From Vigna angularis (taxonomy: Eukaryota > Streptophyta > Magnoliopsida > Fabales > Fabaceae), in contig NC_068976.1 of assembly GCF_016808095.1 (NCBI RefSeq), forward strand, positions 1,570,001 through 1,634,000: a DNA stretch of 64,000 bases, given 5' to 3'. The notes under the pieces are model-generated. The model searched no databases and had not been told where the DNA came from. It was given only the letters and a program-made list of their open reading frames with translations. Of this stretch, positions 22,552-34,444 are shown piece by piece; the first letter of the stretch is position 1; each line of letters starts with the position of its first letter. The translations under genes were made by a program, and so were the position numbers.

Positions 22552-24102
22552 TGATACGATGTTGTTGAAGCTATCAAATTAATACTACTTTTAAAGGCAA
22601 CTTCAGTATTCCCAAGTCAGTAGTCAAGAAAGTAGATAGGGTTAAAGTAACCCTAAGTCGTCTCCCAATGAATACGGAATTGTTTTTCAATATTTGAATC
22701 TTATGAATGAATGCAATGCTCAAGAATAAAAGTGAGAAGCTATGCTAATGGAATTAATGTTTGAAGATCAAAGAGGAAACTTAAGAAAAAATTATGATGA
22801 AATAGGCTAATTCCACTGCTTTTCCAAGATAGATTCATCATTGGTTATCCATAGATCATTGTTCAATTGATTATTGTTCAAGTTTCAAACTAATTAAAGT
22901 GCATTCTTAATTAATTTGAGGGCGATCATGCAATTAACCAAAATAAATTCTCAATCAAATGCAAGACGTTTCTAGATTATTCACAATGAATTCAACCAAA
23001 GTACATTCTCAATCAAATCCTATTGTGGTTAATCATGTCTATTCTTAAATCTCCTAACCAAATTAAAAGCTAATTAATCAAAGTAAATTCTCAATTAGTT
23101 ATAGTTGAAATTATTACCACCAATCAAAGTACATTCTCAATTGATATCAAAAACCCGTTTAATCATATGAAAGTTCCTAAATTTAATCGAAGTAGATTTT
23201 ATATCAAACTTAGAAACCCTTGAACTCATATGATTAATATGCATGTAGATTCAAACACCTTATGATGCAAAAGTCATTAGTTTTAATATGATTGAGAGAT
23301 GAAAGACATAGAAGAAGGATAACTCAAATCAATAATCAAAAGAAACAATTGCATTAATTCAACTTAACCTCAGAATCCATAATGAAATTATAGTGGAATA
23401 GCCCTAAGAGCTTAGCCCCCCATGAATGGAATAGAATACAAGATGAAATAAAAGTGAGAGGAGTGGTGAATGATGACTTCTAGTGGAGCAGTCTGAGAAT
23501 GAATGAGTTGTGCCTCTCCTGGGTCTCTTTATATAGGCTTGATTGGACTTGGACTCTGAATCTTCTGTTGATAAGATATTTTATCTTATATCTAATATCT
23601 TTCAAATATTCAACAGATTTAATCAGTTTTTGAGATTATTTGATAATATCTTTTTTAGATTCAAAAAGATTTGGAAAATATTATCTTTTGATTTTTATTG
23701 ATATAATTAAATAAGGTAATTATTTAACAATATCGAATAAAATATCTTAGGATATATTTTCTCCAAATTATCTTTTAAAATAAACTTGTCCAAAATTACC
23801 TTTCAACCATTTTTATTTTATTCAAAATTGCACAGAAGTCCATAAATTTCCTCTAATTACACTTTAGCCTTTTCCTTCTTTTCAGAATTGCAATTCAAAC
23901 TTTAATTTCAGCTACGTCAACAAACATTAGACTATCCAAAATAATTTATGCATTTAAAATCACATTTTAAGCACTTTAATTCATAAACCCGATAAAGCCA
24001 ATCATCACAAATCTTATTTTAAATCAATCATTTAAACACAAGAATCTCATCAAAAATTTGAATTTTAAACCATAAATGTGGGCATAAATATGCACTCATC
24101 AG
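22552..24102 (-). mobile_element. Gypsy LTR (1551 bp) with PBS, inserted in MULE transposase
   Basis: On the minus strand it starts TGATGAGTGCATATTTATGC at 24102 and ends at 22552. A PBS TGACGCCGTTGCCGGAGA lies immediately inside (22547-22530), so this is a 5' LTR with a scrap of internal sequence (22440-22529, an AAAAATA-rich tract), not a simple solo LTR. Flanking MULE coding sequence stops at 24108 and resumes at about 22430. I could not find a matching target duplication. Inside, a phrase AAAGTA(C/A)ATTCTCAAT recurs about five times between 22915 and 23190. Confidence 0.75.
22895..23215. repeat. Imperfect repeats inside gypsy LTR
   Basis: Variants of AAAGTACATTCTCAATCAAA occur at roughly 40- to 60-base spacing, mixed with AATTAATC words. 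The spacing is irregular, so this is a cluster and not a strict tandem array. Confidence 0.55.
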
Positions 24103-24795
24103 TAGCCCATTGAGGTCTTGATGGAAGCAATGATTGTTACAATTGGTATGGATGAGTCAGATTTGACCATCTCACGTATATGTTAGGAAATGATTCGTGA
24201 TATCAACCTGTTGTGATCTCGTGTGATGAGTTGTGTGGCACATGTGTGGGCACCTTCAATTTTTCTTATTTCCCATACTTGATCTTTTTTTATGCAGGAT
24301 GGCCTGACACTTCCACGGACATTACCGGTGGACACATTACACCCTCAACCTTATTGTGTTGGAGTGTGTGGTTTTGTATGTGTAATAGTTAATGATGTGA
24401 AATGTGTTTAGAGCATCAATGAATTGCTCCTTTGTTTGGAACATCATGTAAAACTAAATGGTGGTCGTATACATGAGGATATTCTTGGTGTAGATGGTGG
24501 TTATGTAGAAAAGATATATGTGGTTGTTGTTGTATTGGGGGAGGGGGGAGGGGGGGGTCTAAGTTTTCTTTTTCATCATTTGTGTGATGGATTAGGATTT
24601 CATCCTCATCCTTACTAAATGGATCTAATGACGATGAACGTAAGCCTAATGTTTCATTTTCTGGTACAGTAAGAGAGGACAAGGGTTATGTGTTATCATG
24701 TGCAGGAGATTGGAAAAGTTGTGAGGTCAACGAACCAGTTAAGATTTGGGTGTATGGCTCTATGTCATTTTCCCATTCCCCTAAATATGTCGTAT

Positions 24796-26272
24796 TGTTG
24801 AAAGGCTTTTGGTCGTACGAAAGTCAATAAACCTAAATTCTCCACTAATGTAGTATAAGAGCAACATAGGGTCTAATCCAAGGACTTCGTTCTTATTTTA
24901 TTAAGTTTAGAAATGTAGAATTATACCTAATTACTATTTATTAAAACTATCTAAAACTAGGTGGGGAAATACCGTGAAATTAAAAATAAAAGAAACTAAA
25001 TGCAAATGCATGATTAAACCTATCTAAATGATGTATGAATAAAGGAAACTAATACCTACTATTATGAACCAGATGCAATGAAGAAAGAATATGTAAAGCA
25101 AAATCTAATAAGCTAAAAACTAAAATAAGAAAGTGAACTATTTATGAAAGAACCGAAACATGCCAATGATAAATCCTAATTCTACTAATGAGAAGCTAAT
25201 ATGCCAAGTCTGAAAATCAATCTCAAATGAAAACAGCAATATTAAAACAAAATTGAAACAACTGTCCTAAAACTATCCTCTATCAAACCAACTAAGTAAA
25301 GAAACCTACCAAGAATTCAGATAAATACACTTTTCCAAATTTAACAAACATTTAACTAATAAAATGGGTCTTAGTCACTCTCAGGAAGACATATCCTGTA
25401 AAGTAAAGCCCATTATGGGGTCTTTGAGTCCTTATTTCAGAACATAGAATGGTGACTCTCACTCAATTTACCAACCCAGTGTTTGTACAATTCATAAGCA
25501 TGTCATAACACTCATCAAAAGCATCATAAACTATTCTAAAATCAATAAGAAACAAAATCAGAACATCAACTCTAAAACATTATCAAACTCAGAAATGAAT
25601 ATGAAAGAATAACATCAATACAAGAGAGAAATAGAATCAATAACAATGTTGGAAAAGTAAATTCAAATGCAAGAAATGTAAACTGGAACAAATCGAAACA
25701 TAAACTTTGCACTGAAAACTAAAATTGAAAATGACAACATACCAGAGTTTCTCAGAATCCCACTGCGTGTCACCCAATGGAAATTATCCAAGAACCCCAG
25801 CAGAGAACAAGTCCTACTTCCGATCGGACCGATCATCCTCCTGACCGATTATTTCTGGGCCTGCTTCCGTTTTGGGCCTTGGAGCTTGCTTCTCCACTCT
25901 GGTTCTCCTCCTTGCTGGACCATGAACCTAGGTTGAGGGTTGAAGGAATTGGGGAAGAAGTCCTCTTCGCGAGCCCTAACTCGAGTGTTGAGAAAATTGG
26001 GATAAATTCCGTAAATCTGATCCTATGCACGAATGAAGGGTAAAACAAGAGACCCCATTCAGCTTTGGCCTTCTACGCACCGTTTCACTAATGTCAAAAA
26101 GGGATTCAACCTAACTACAACGCGACCCAATCTTTCAATGTATTCCAATGGCTTACTTAAACTCCTTTCAACACTAAATGCTTCTTCAAATCAGTGCAGG
26201 CCCAACTTGGTTGGCCCAATTTCAACATTTCAGCAATCTTCAACCACTGCCAACCAGCGCAACAGAGTTCCT
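24796..26272. repeat. LTR-like remnant, left part (interrupted by the 26282-34515 MULE)
   Basis: The sequence beginning TGTTGAAAGGCTTTTGGTCG at 24796 interrupts the MULE transposase reading. It resembles the inner end of a minus-strand gypsy LTR, and the phrase GTACGAAAGTCAATAAACC is characteristic of such ends. No long coding frame is present; an open stretch at 25777-26043 has no recognisable domain. The sequence is continuous with 34525-34870 once the MULE and one target duplication are removed. I could not define the outer LTR border or a target duplication, so identity as an LTR is inference. Confidence 0.5.
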
Positions 26273-26281
26273 TTCCAAAAC
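26273..26281. repeat. 9-bp target-site duplication, left copy
   Basis: TTCCAAAAC, identical to 34516-34524. Nine bases is the length typical for Mutator-like elements. Confidence 0.9.
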
Positions 26282-26350
26282 GAGTGTTTCATCCTGCACC
26301 TCCTACTATTTCATCCTGCACCTCCAAATTTTTTTAAAATATCTACATTA
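26282..26350 (+). repeat. Left terminal inverted repeat of PMD/OTU MULE
   Basis: It starts GAGTGTTTCATCCTGCACCT, repeats TTTCATCCTGCACCT after a short spacer, then continues into ..TTACCC.TAATTAAT. The right end read in reverse complement has the same layout, with small substitutions and one short length difference. Confidence 0.85.
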
Positions 26351-26542
26351 CCCATAATTAATACCTATAATTAAGAGATTTAATATTTTAAAAGAAAAAT
26401 TTAAAAATGGTCAAAGATTCTGGCAGAGATATTATTCTCACTTTCTCTCTCATCTTCATTTTTCTAGACTGCCACAGCCACACAGCAACACACAGCTGCA
26501 GCAGGACCCGCATCAGACCCTCTTCTCTGCATTTCCTCTTTC

Positions 26543-26665
26543 CAGTAGCACCCAACACACTGCTTTTCCTTCAAATCGGAAGCTTTCCAGTAGCACCCAC
26601 CACACTACTTTTCCTTCAAATCGGAAGTTTTTCGGTAGCACCCAGCAGTTTCCTCTTCCATTGTC
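26543..26665 (+). repeat. Short tandem repeat in 5' region of PMD/OTU MULE
   Basis: A unit of about 45 bases (..AGTAGCACCCA..., then CTTTTCCTTCAAATCGGAAG) is present about two and a half times. Open frames across it on both strands look like by-products of the repeat. Confidence 0.7.
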
Positions 26666-26864
26666 GCACACACACAGGTTGTCCACTATCGCAAACAGAG
26701 GTGGTCGTCCATTCTCGCACAGAGGTTGTCCGTTGGTCGTCACGCAAAGGCCAGAGAGATAGAGGAGCTCATCCAGCGCCGGCCAATGTAGAGAAATACC
26801 CACCCACAGTCCCTTTGAGCACCCAACAAAGGTTGGTTCGTGTTGTTTTTTATGTTGATAGAAA

Positions 26865-26911
26865 TCGGTTATGGAGATCCGATGAATGCTAAATCGGTTA
26901 TGGAGATCCGA
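26865..26911. repeat. Two palindromic 18-mers near left end of PMD/OTU MULE
   Basis: TCGGTTATGGAGATCCGA occurs at 26865-26882 and, identically, at 26894-26911. The half-sites TCGG...CCGA are inverted. The same type of palindrome is clustered near the right end of the element. Confidence 0.75.
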
Positions 26912-26924
26912 CCGTGCCATGTTG

Positions 26925-27930
26925 TTTTTTTTTTTTATATTATGTTTTAATTTAATATTCAGTATTTATTTTGTTGCTGGTTGAATTATTTGAAATGTTA
27001 TTATTTTAGATGTTCTTTTATAATAATTATTAACTTTGTTTTAATTTTTTTAAATGTTATGTTATAATTCTTTTAAATTTTCTGTTTTAAATTTTAAATT
27101 TATTGTTATATTTGAAATAATTATTTATTGATATAAAGAAATAATTTTATTCCTTTTAATAAAATAATTTAAATTATTTAAATTTTCCGTTTTAATTTTT
27201 AATTTTTTTTTTGTAATTATTTTATATTTTGTGTTATAATTATTTTAAAAATTTTGTTATAATAATTTTCAAAATTCTGTTTTTTTCTTTAATTTTTTAA
27301 TTTATAGTTATTTGATTTTTATTTGAATAAAATTTTTTAATTGAATGAATTATTTATTTATATAAAGATTCGAATAAAATGTTTTTATTTTTAATTAAAT
27401 AAATTTAAATATTTTAATTTATCTGTTTTATTTATTTTATATTATTTGTTTGAATTATTTTATACTTTCTGTTTTAATTACTTTAAATATTCTGTGATAA
27501 TAACTTAAAAATTCGTGTTTTAATTTTTTTAAATGTTCTGTTCTAATTATTTTAAACAGAAAATAATTTTTGAATTTATAGTTATTTGATTTTTATTTTA
27601 ATAAATTTGTTTTAATTGAATTAATTTTTTATTTATATCAAGATTTGAATTAATTTTTTTATAGTTAAAGATTTGTTATTTTTTTTTGTGAAATATTAGA
27701 TTTTTACAGTTAGTTAAAAATGTTTTAATTACTTTTTGTAATTATTTGCAATATTTATAATTTTGTTAGAGATTTAAGTTATTTTGTTTGTAATAATATA
27801 TTATTTAATTTTATAATGAATTAGTTAAATTGATTTTATTTGAAATAAATTGTTTTGAATAATTTAATATTATTTAGTAGTGAATTTTTTGTAATTATTA
27901 TAATATTATTGTTAATAAAGAAATTTATAA
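26925..27930. other. Very AT-rich tract of PMD/OTU MULE
   Basis: About 1 kb of A+T with recurring words like TTCTGTTTTAATTATTTTAAA and no coding sequence. It separates the left end from the PMD gene and may contain its promoter. A similar AT-rich tract of about 600 bases lies at 32860-33440 before the transposase. Confidence 0.65.
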
Positions 27931-27935
27931 TAGAC

Positions 27936-29876
27936 ATGGCTTGTACTTGAGGAGGTTCCTCTTCACATCGCGGAAAGAGTTCGTCATAGGGTGAGAGGCG
28001 GAGACCTACAGCTTCTGCTCGTAGAAGACGTGGAGCAGTTGAGTCTGATATTCATGTTGAGGACTAAGGAGATGTGAGGTTTCACGAGGATGCAGTTAAG
28101 GATCATGAGGATGTTGTTGAAGGTGGATTTCCTGGAGGTCCATTAAACGCTTCAGTATTGACACATTACATTCACCATGTTGCTTATGCGATATGGCAGG
28201 GTCGGGTAAGTTGAAAAATTTAATTTTAATGAATATTGTTTAGTTGAAATAATTTTATCGCTAAATATTATTGTTTAGGAATGGGAGGAGATCAAGTTGA
28301 TCTCCCATGGGAAGAAGTTAAACAGATTAGGATCCTGCCATGAGGGCATTAGAGACATCGTTAATGGTTCTGGTCTGATGTCTTTGGTGGGCATGTCATA
28401 TGACTATGTCGATAGGGGTCTACTGCTGGCATTTGTAGAGAGATTTCATTTCGAGACTAGCAGTTTCCATCTCCCCGTGGGTGAGATGACTTTGACTTTA
28501 GATGATGTGTCATCGTTGTTGCACCTCCCAGTTTTAGGGCAGTTATGTCATCTAGAGGAAGTAGATTTTGAAGACAGTAGATGCGCCATTGTGGAGCTTT
28601 TAGGCGTGGATGGCGGGAGAGCTGGTGCTGAGTTAACTGCAGCTCACGGTGTGAAAGTCAGATTGAGCTGGCTTCGAGACATCTATGCTGAGCACTGTGA
28701 ACAGCAGTAGTGGGAGTACGCTGCCTGGGCATACTTGTTGCATCTAGTTGGATGCAGTATATTTGCTGATAAGACTGCAACATCCATTCGTGTGTCTTAT
28801 CTTTTGCTCTTTAGAGACGTACACACATGTGGCCGATATGCCTGGGGCGTTGCTGCACTAGCATACATGTATGACCAGCTAGGAGATGCCAGCTTGGCTT
28901 CGACCAGACAGATGGCAGGTTATTTAACTCTGTTACAGGTAGAAATTTAGTTTACAATTTGATTTGATTGAAATTTTTCGATGTCGATTATGTAATAATG
29001 TATAATATTTTCTTTTGTAGAGTTGGATATATGAGCACTTCCCTACATTGGGAAGAAGGCGTATGGTGTCTTCGTACATGGAAGACAGACCTCGTGCTGC
29101 AAAGTGGGAGTCACCAAGGCAGGGTTCCACCCTCTTAGAGGTCAGGGTACACTTGGATGCGCTTACATATGATTCAGTCATATGGTACCCTTATGAGTCA
29201 CATCGGGAGATTCGTCCTTTTTACGACGTTTGTATGTTCTCGGGATGGATCAGGATTGGTGAGACATTGTGTCGACATTTGCCTGAGCGTGTTTTGAGGT
29301 AGTTTGGATTTCAGCAGGCCATCCCTCGAGACCCACCCGTTGTTGCAGATGCGGACATACTGGCGACCGATGATGTGTGGTTGCACTATCGTGATCACGT
29401 TGTTAGGGGTGTGTCCGTAAGCAGATTCCCATCTGATTGTGTTGATGGTTACCTTCATTGGTTTAGGATCATATCTCATCCTTACATTATTCCTGCTGCT
29501 GATGACGACAGACCGAGTCTTGCTCCCAGACTCCGACGTGACATTCCTGATGAAGTGCCGCAGCGTCGTAGATCGGCTTCACAGTCTGGTTTACTGGTAT
29601 GTTTACCTACATTATTTATATTATATAATTTTGTTGTGATTGTTTATATAATTCTGTGTCATCATTATAATGCAGGGTGTAGTGAGGACATTTGGTAAAA
29701 GGTTACAACAAATGCTCTCTTGTAAGGAAATTCCCGAGGGGACGATAGGATACACTCATGCACGGGAACTACTGGATTTAGCTGACGCAGCCGTTGAAGA
29801 GTACTCACCGACCAGGATAGCTGCCAGGAATGTTCGTGACAAGCATGTTCGTGGAAGACGATCTACTTCAAATTGA
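27936..29876 (+). pseudogene. Plant mobile domain (PMD) protein gene, four exons, five point stops
   Basis: Exons 27936-28205, 28279-28938, 29021-29596 and 29676-29876 join through GT...AG introns, all in phase 0, giving 568 codons plus a stop. The first exon is Arg/Ser- and acidic-rich. The PMD core (aminotransferase-like plant mobile domain) follows: GSGLMSLVGMSYDYVDRGLL, FVERFHFETSSFHLPVGEMT, LDDVSSLLHLPVLGQ, then WAYLLHLVGCSIFADKTATS, LFRDVHTCGRYAWGVAALAY, YITLLQ-like GYLTLLQ and SWIYEHFPTL. The end is basic (KHVRGRRSTSN). Stops are TGA 27948, TAG 27987, TAA 28065, TAG 28708 and TAG 29300, and no frameshift is seen. In known plants, PMD proteins occur both as host genes in transposon silencing and, as here, as MULE passengers. 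Its role in transposition is unclear. Confidence 0.85.
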
Positions 29877-30043
29877 ATTAGCTTTTATACTTTTATTGTA
29901 TCCCATTATATAATTATTTTGGACTCATTTTCTATGTTATTTTTTCCTGTAAAATAACATTAAACATTATATATGCATGATATTTAATGTTTCTATTCTA
30001 TGTTGTTTTTAACTAAAACAACATTACATAAAAATACATTACA

Positions 30044-32848
30044 TCATGAATCCATTAAGTCAACATAGGAGGTAGTAACACCCATCAATTCTGAAAATGC
30101 TTGCATCCTATTTGTATACGAATATGACCACATTCGCGCCTCTGGATAACAATTAGTTGAGCATATCACATCTGTCATAGGCAAAGGACAACCATCTTGT
30201 AGTTGAACTTGTAAATTCCCTATTAGTAAATAAATCTTATTGTGTTGCAATTAAACATAATAATAATAATGTTACCTGTACGAAATGATTGCCGTTAACA
30301 TGTCCTATACATACTAAGTGATGTTGTCTTACATCAGAAGGCGGTCTGGTACGTAGTGGGAATATCGTATAGTTCTGAGTATGTGAAAGACAAACTAGGA
30401 TGACGTTATAGCGATTAACAATTGCATACCCAATGTCTGGTATAGTCATCCACTTGGTTGCATTAGCCTATAAGGAATAAAACAAATTGTTATGATAAAA
30501 CTAATAAAACAAATAATAAATACATTGTGAAGTATATGAATGCGTACCGCTGACTGTGGGTCCACTATCAAAGACCTCCTCAGTTGTTCTAATCTATCAT
30601 AGCCTCCCACTAGTGTCGCATATTCATCACGCCACTGACTCAGTTCTTTATAAAGATAATTTCGTATAATGGGCCAAGAATCTTCCCCTAGCCCTAATGA
30701 CGAAGCAATGCATCTATAACCACAGTGACCATCAGCAACGACATCAACAATATTGAGAATGTATGGTTGACAAATAGGATGAAATTGATTTATCATAGAT
30801 ACTCTCCTTCGTTGCCTAGGTTTATCCTTTAGTTGAAATTTGTTTTTTGCAGACGAAGATTCAATTGTTGACTGAAATGTGTCTACATGCTCAAAATATG
30901 AGGGATCACGCTTTGTAGACCTCTCTGTTCTCTGGAGTTTTTTCTTTTGTGCACCCTTCGTCTTAACTTTATGCAATGGAGGTATCATAGATGTCATTGC
31001 AGGACAAACAATGTCAAGTAACTTTTGTTTAATTATCACTTTACCTCCAATCTCAACCTCCTTAAATTTTTCTTCAACCATAGTCAGCTCATGTTGTATG
31101 GATAACTCTGGCTGTGATTCATTCGATACAATATCTGAAATAGACAATCTTGTCCACATCACATGAAATTCACGCAAAGGAATCATACCAGGGCCATAAC
31201 GTGCTAATTCACAGGCACAGGGGACACCGTACGTCCGTCTAAGTATGCATCCACATCTTCCCGTATCGAGACCTACAAGATTCACTCGTTCTAATTCTTT
31301 AGCTATTAGTCCTAAAGCATATCTGGATACTCGTCCAACAAGTTTTTTGTATTTTATGCCTTTATAAGCTTCACTCATAAGATTCAGACTAATTTCGAAC
31401 GACGCTTTGATCTTATTATGTTGCAACACAATTACATTATGAATGGCATCCCAACAAGAACAAAGATCTCCCATACTGTTTCCCAATACTTTCTTTAAGT
31501 TCCAATGAGTAGACTAATACAGTGTAAACTAATATATCATTAAAACATACCTGTTCGTTGTTGTATTCCCTAAATGCATAACTTTGTTTGTTCATGCCTT
31601 CACAAAGTAAGTATTGTATGGAATAATCCAAGTATTATTCACATATTCAAATAATAAAGGGCATGAACGACATGTGTATTCAAAGTGATTCACACAGTCC
31701 CCAAACATAGATTCATCTTCACAATTCATGACGTTCTCCCATTCTTCCATTATGGCATCCCATGCTTCCTTACAATCAAGTAACATTTTGCACTTCGCTA
31801 GTACATTTTTTGAAATATGGAAGCGACATAACAACTGATATGACTGAGGAAAGACATTGCCGATGGAATTCATCAAAGACAAGTCTCTATCGCTGACAAT
31901 GACTTATGGACCGGTATCAGATGTCAAAAATAAACCTCTAAGCTTTTGAAGAGCCCAAGTGAAATTATTTTGACGCTCACTTGATAAGAATGCAAATGCG
32001 ATTGAGTAGGTTAACCCAGTAGATGTCATACCAACAATCTCTAACAATGGCAACCGATATTTATTTGTTTTGTAAGTTGAATCCATTAACAAAACAACAT
32101 TAAATGCATTCAATAACTTTATTGCATCGGGATGTGTCCAAAAGAGGTCACTAACAACTTCAGAATCCTCTGCACATCTACTCCAACGTATGTAATTATC
32201 CCGATCCAACATCATCATCAATTGTTGCAGCTCAGTTCTCGACCCTCTCAATGAGCGTTTATATGTATACCTTGCTGTGTAAACTTGTTTTATTGTAGTT
32301 ACATTATGCTCATTATTTTGTTTCAGAGTCAACAAAATATTTGCTAGTGTTACTTGGGTTTTAGTCATATCAACAAGTACTGCTTGTTCAGTAGGATTTA
32401 ACCTATCAGCATAAGGATGCCCCACTAAAGTTTTTGCTAAATCGTGGTTATGGTATCCACATATCACTTGTAATACCCACCCATCGCCATTACTAGATGG
32501 TTTGCCCCTTAACTGGAAAGGACACTCACATTTTCGGGTGCCATATGCACTACGTTGGTCGGGTTTGTATTTTCTATATTTTCCGCCTCTTTCACATCCT
32601 AGCAATACAAACGTCTTCCTCCCAGGTTGACCGGTAGCTTTATCGGATCTTGTAGTCACCACAACAAATCCTAGATCATTTACAATCCCTTTTACCCATT
32701 CAATTAAGTTTTCACGAAAAGAAAATATTTCATTTGTTGTGAAATTATTCGTCAGATCTTCCTCCCCAACCTCATTTATAAATGATGAAAATTCTGATTG
32801 CATGGTACAATTTATTTCAGAATCCATCCCATAATGATATTCGTCCAT
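30044..32848 (-). pseudogene. MULE transposase fused to an OTU cysteine protease domain
   Basis: The minus-strand start at 32848 (MDEYHYGMDSEINC) leads to a FAR1-like zinc/DNA-binding region with YGTRKCECPFQL and CGYHNHDLAKTL. The MULE DDE core has VVLLMDSTYKTNKYRLPLLE (first Asp near residue 256) and VIVSDRDLSLMNSI (second Asp). A SWIM-type CGCILRRTYGVPCACEL follows. The C-terminus has OTU landmarks: VDVVADGHCGYRCIASSLGL with D and C of the catalytic site (30733-30713), then GHVNGNHFVQ with the His (30293-30276) and LQDGCPLPMTDVICSTNCYP. One intron (30547-30468) is clear; the last junction near 30275-30205 is uncertain by one base, and a 37-base stretch at 31550-31514 interrupts the frame. 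Stops are TAA at 31906-31904 and TGA at 31594-31592. OTU-bearing MULE transposases are known in plants. Confidence 0.85.
30713..30733 (-). other. OTU catalytic Asp/Cys motif DGHCGYR
   Basis: The codons read DGHCGYR in the transposase frame, matching the Asp-Gly-x-Cys active-site pattern of OTU proteases. Both key residues are intact in this copy. Confidence 0.8.
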
Positions 32849-32859
32849 TTAAATTATAA

Positions 32860-33440
32860 TCACCTATAAAAATAAAAAAATAATACAATAAATTTAAAAT
32901 TTATAATTATATTATAAAATCAAAAACTAATACAATAATTATACAATTATAAATTTATGAACAATATAATCTAACTTAAATCAAACACCAAGTTAAATAA
33001 ACATAAAACTATATAAAAAATTATTAAAAATTATATATTTAAAATGCATTTTTTATATTAACAACAAATAATAATTATAAAAATAAAGTTACCTAGTTTT
33101 ATTCAATTTTTATATAAAAAAAAAAAACTACTTAAATAATATTCATAAAACAACATGGAAAATTATGAAAAAAATTACATATTATCTAATTATATTATAA
33201 ATTCATAAAAATTATACATATACTTAAATATAATTATAAAATAATAAAATAATATATAAAATAGGTACAAATTATATAAATGAATGAATGGCTGCCAAAT
33301 ATCTTAGGAATTTTTTAAATAAATGCTAATCCTTGCTTGTAATAATTGAGTATTGAAATAGGTAACTGAGTTTTTTTCCATCAAAAATGTATGTTCAGCT
33401 TAATACCAAGCACTGGTACTAAATAAGATAGGCGAAAAAT
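32860..33440. other. AT-rich 5' region of OTU-transposase gene
   Basis: Nearly pure A+T with no coding sequence, between the transposase start and the palindrome cluster. A (TA)n run is at about 33467-33481. Confidence 0.6.
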
Positions 33441-33448
33441 TTTCTTTC

Positions 33449-33894
33449 TCGGATATGGAAATCAGATATATATATATATAAATTACTTTTATTAATTTTA
33501 ATAAATTCAGAAAACAAAATTATATCAATTAAAAAATATATAATTTCATTACAGACTAATACAAAATCATAAATAATTTTAAAATTAATAAAATAAGTAA
33601 AACAATAAAATAATTAAAATGTTATGTATGACATTAAACATGTATCGGATATCAATATCCAAATTTTCACTATCGGATCTCCAGGTCCGATTCGAATGCA
33701 TTTCGTTATTTCCAATTTGTTTCAAAATCATATGTAAAGATAAAAATTAATTTAAATATTAAAAATAAATAAACTAAGGTAACCAACATACATAATAATC
33801 TAAGTTGAGGGTTGAGTATCGGATATGTATATCCGAAATTTCATATAATCGGATTTCCATATCCGATGCGCAGCAATCGGATCTCCACATCCGA
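33449..33894. repeat. Cluster of palindromic 18-mers near right end of PMD/OTU MULE
   Basis: Six copies of the pattern TCGGATnnnnnnATCCGA are present: 33449-33466 (decayed right half), 33645-33662 (decayed right half), 33673-33690 TCGGATCTCCAGGTCCGA, 33819-33836 TCGGATATGTATATCCGA, 33849-33866 TCGGATTTCCATATCCGA and 33877-33894 TCGGATCTCCACATCCGA. Two related TCGGCTA(T/C)CCG words follow at about 33904 and 33931. Spacing is irregular, unlike a tandem satellite. Confidence 0.8.
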
Positions 33895-34444
33895 TTACCA
33901 TTATCGGCTATCCGCAGTTGATCGACATCATCGGCTACCCGTAGTGCATGAGTTTATATCGTTTCATTTTCGGTAGCATGCATTAACGAACCTAAATTAC
34001 ATCTCCATCAATAACAATATCTATCTATGCACACACAGATTAAAAATAATTACTAACCTCTACAGCAAAAACACAAAGAAGAAAGAAGAATGAGGTAATC
34101 CGAAACTCCACCAACACAAAGAGTCAAGCTGCCAATACACCACTCCAAACTGCACACTCGGAACAATACTTCTCTTTAGATAATACTCAATGACTCTCAA
34201 GAAAAAAAATATTATCAAAGTCCAGTGAAGAGTTGTGAAAGAGCCGTATGGTTTCTTTATAAAAAAAAATGGGATGCAAGAGGTGTAGGGGTGAGGGGGT
34301 GCAGGAATGAAGGGTCCAAGGAGTGCAGGGGTGAAGGGGTACAGAGGAGCATAGTGCATGTTTCTTAATTGGTGGAAAATAGTGGTGGAGTCAATGATGG
34401 TATGAAAATTTTCAATAATCAAAAGATTAAACTTTTAAACCATT

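Larger units (their letters stand above)
20880..24795 (-). pseudogene. Decayed MULE (MuDR-type) transposase, split by a gypsy LTR
   Basis: On the minus strand, pieces of a MURA-like transposase appear in order. They are an N-terminal region around 24790-24416, WEIRKIEGAHTCATQLITRD (about 24280-24220), and VKSDSSIPIVTIIASIKTSM ending at 24109. After the LTR at 22552-24102 come FSYSYIKAWLAKKHAIEHVY (about 22420), VQLDGTFLYGKYKGTLLVAI with the first catalytic Asp (about 22150), and a DRH segment with the second Asp. A GT...AG intron (21808-21712) follows, then TRCNTFFTKRG, THRVIGFY, a SWIM-like HLPCSHV region seen across frames, and a terminal zinc-knuckle remnant near 20930. Frameshifts and stops are many. 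It is the oldest recognisable element in this part and probably belonged with the PMD fragment at 36570. Confidence 0.75.

Noticed and set aside
22440..24102. Target duplication GTAGC around the gypsy LTR
   Set aside because: GTAGC follows the right end, but near the left only its reverse complement occurs, so it is not a true duplication.
26407..26920. Long open frames on both strands at the left of the PMD/OTU MULE
   Set aside because: They run through a 45-bp tandem repeat and lack domains, so they are better explained by the repeat.
31514..31550. A 37-base intron in the OTU transposase
   Set aside because: It has GT and AG ends but is too short for a plant intron and joining it omits expected residues. 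It is more likely a small insertion or decayed segment.
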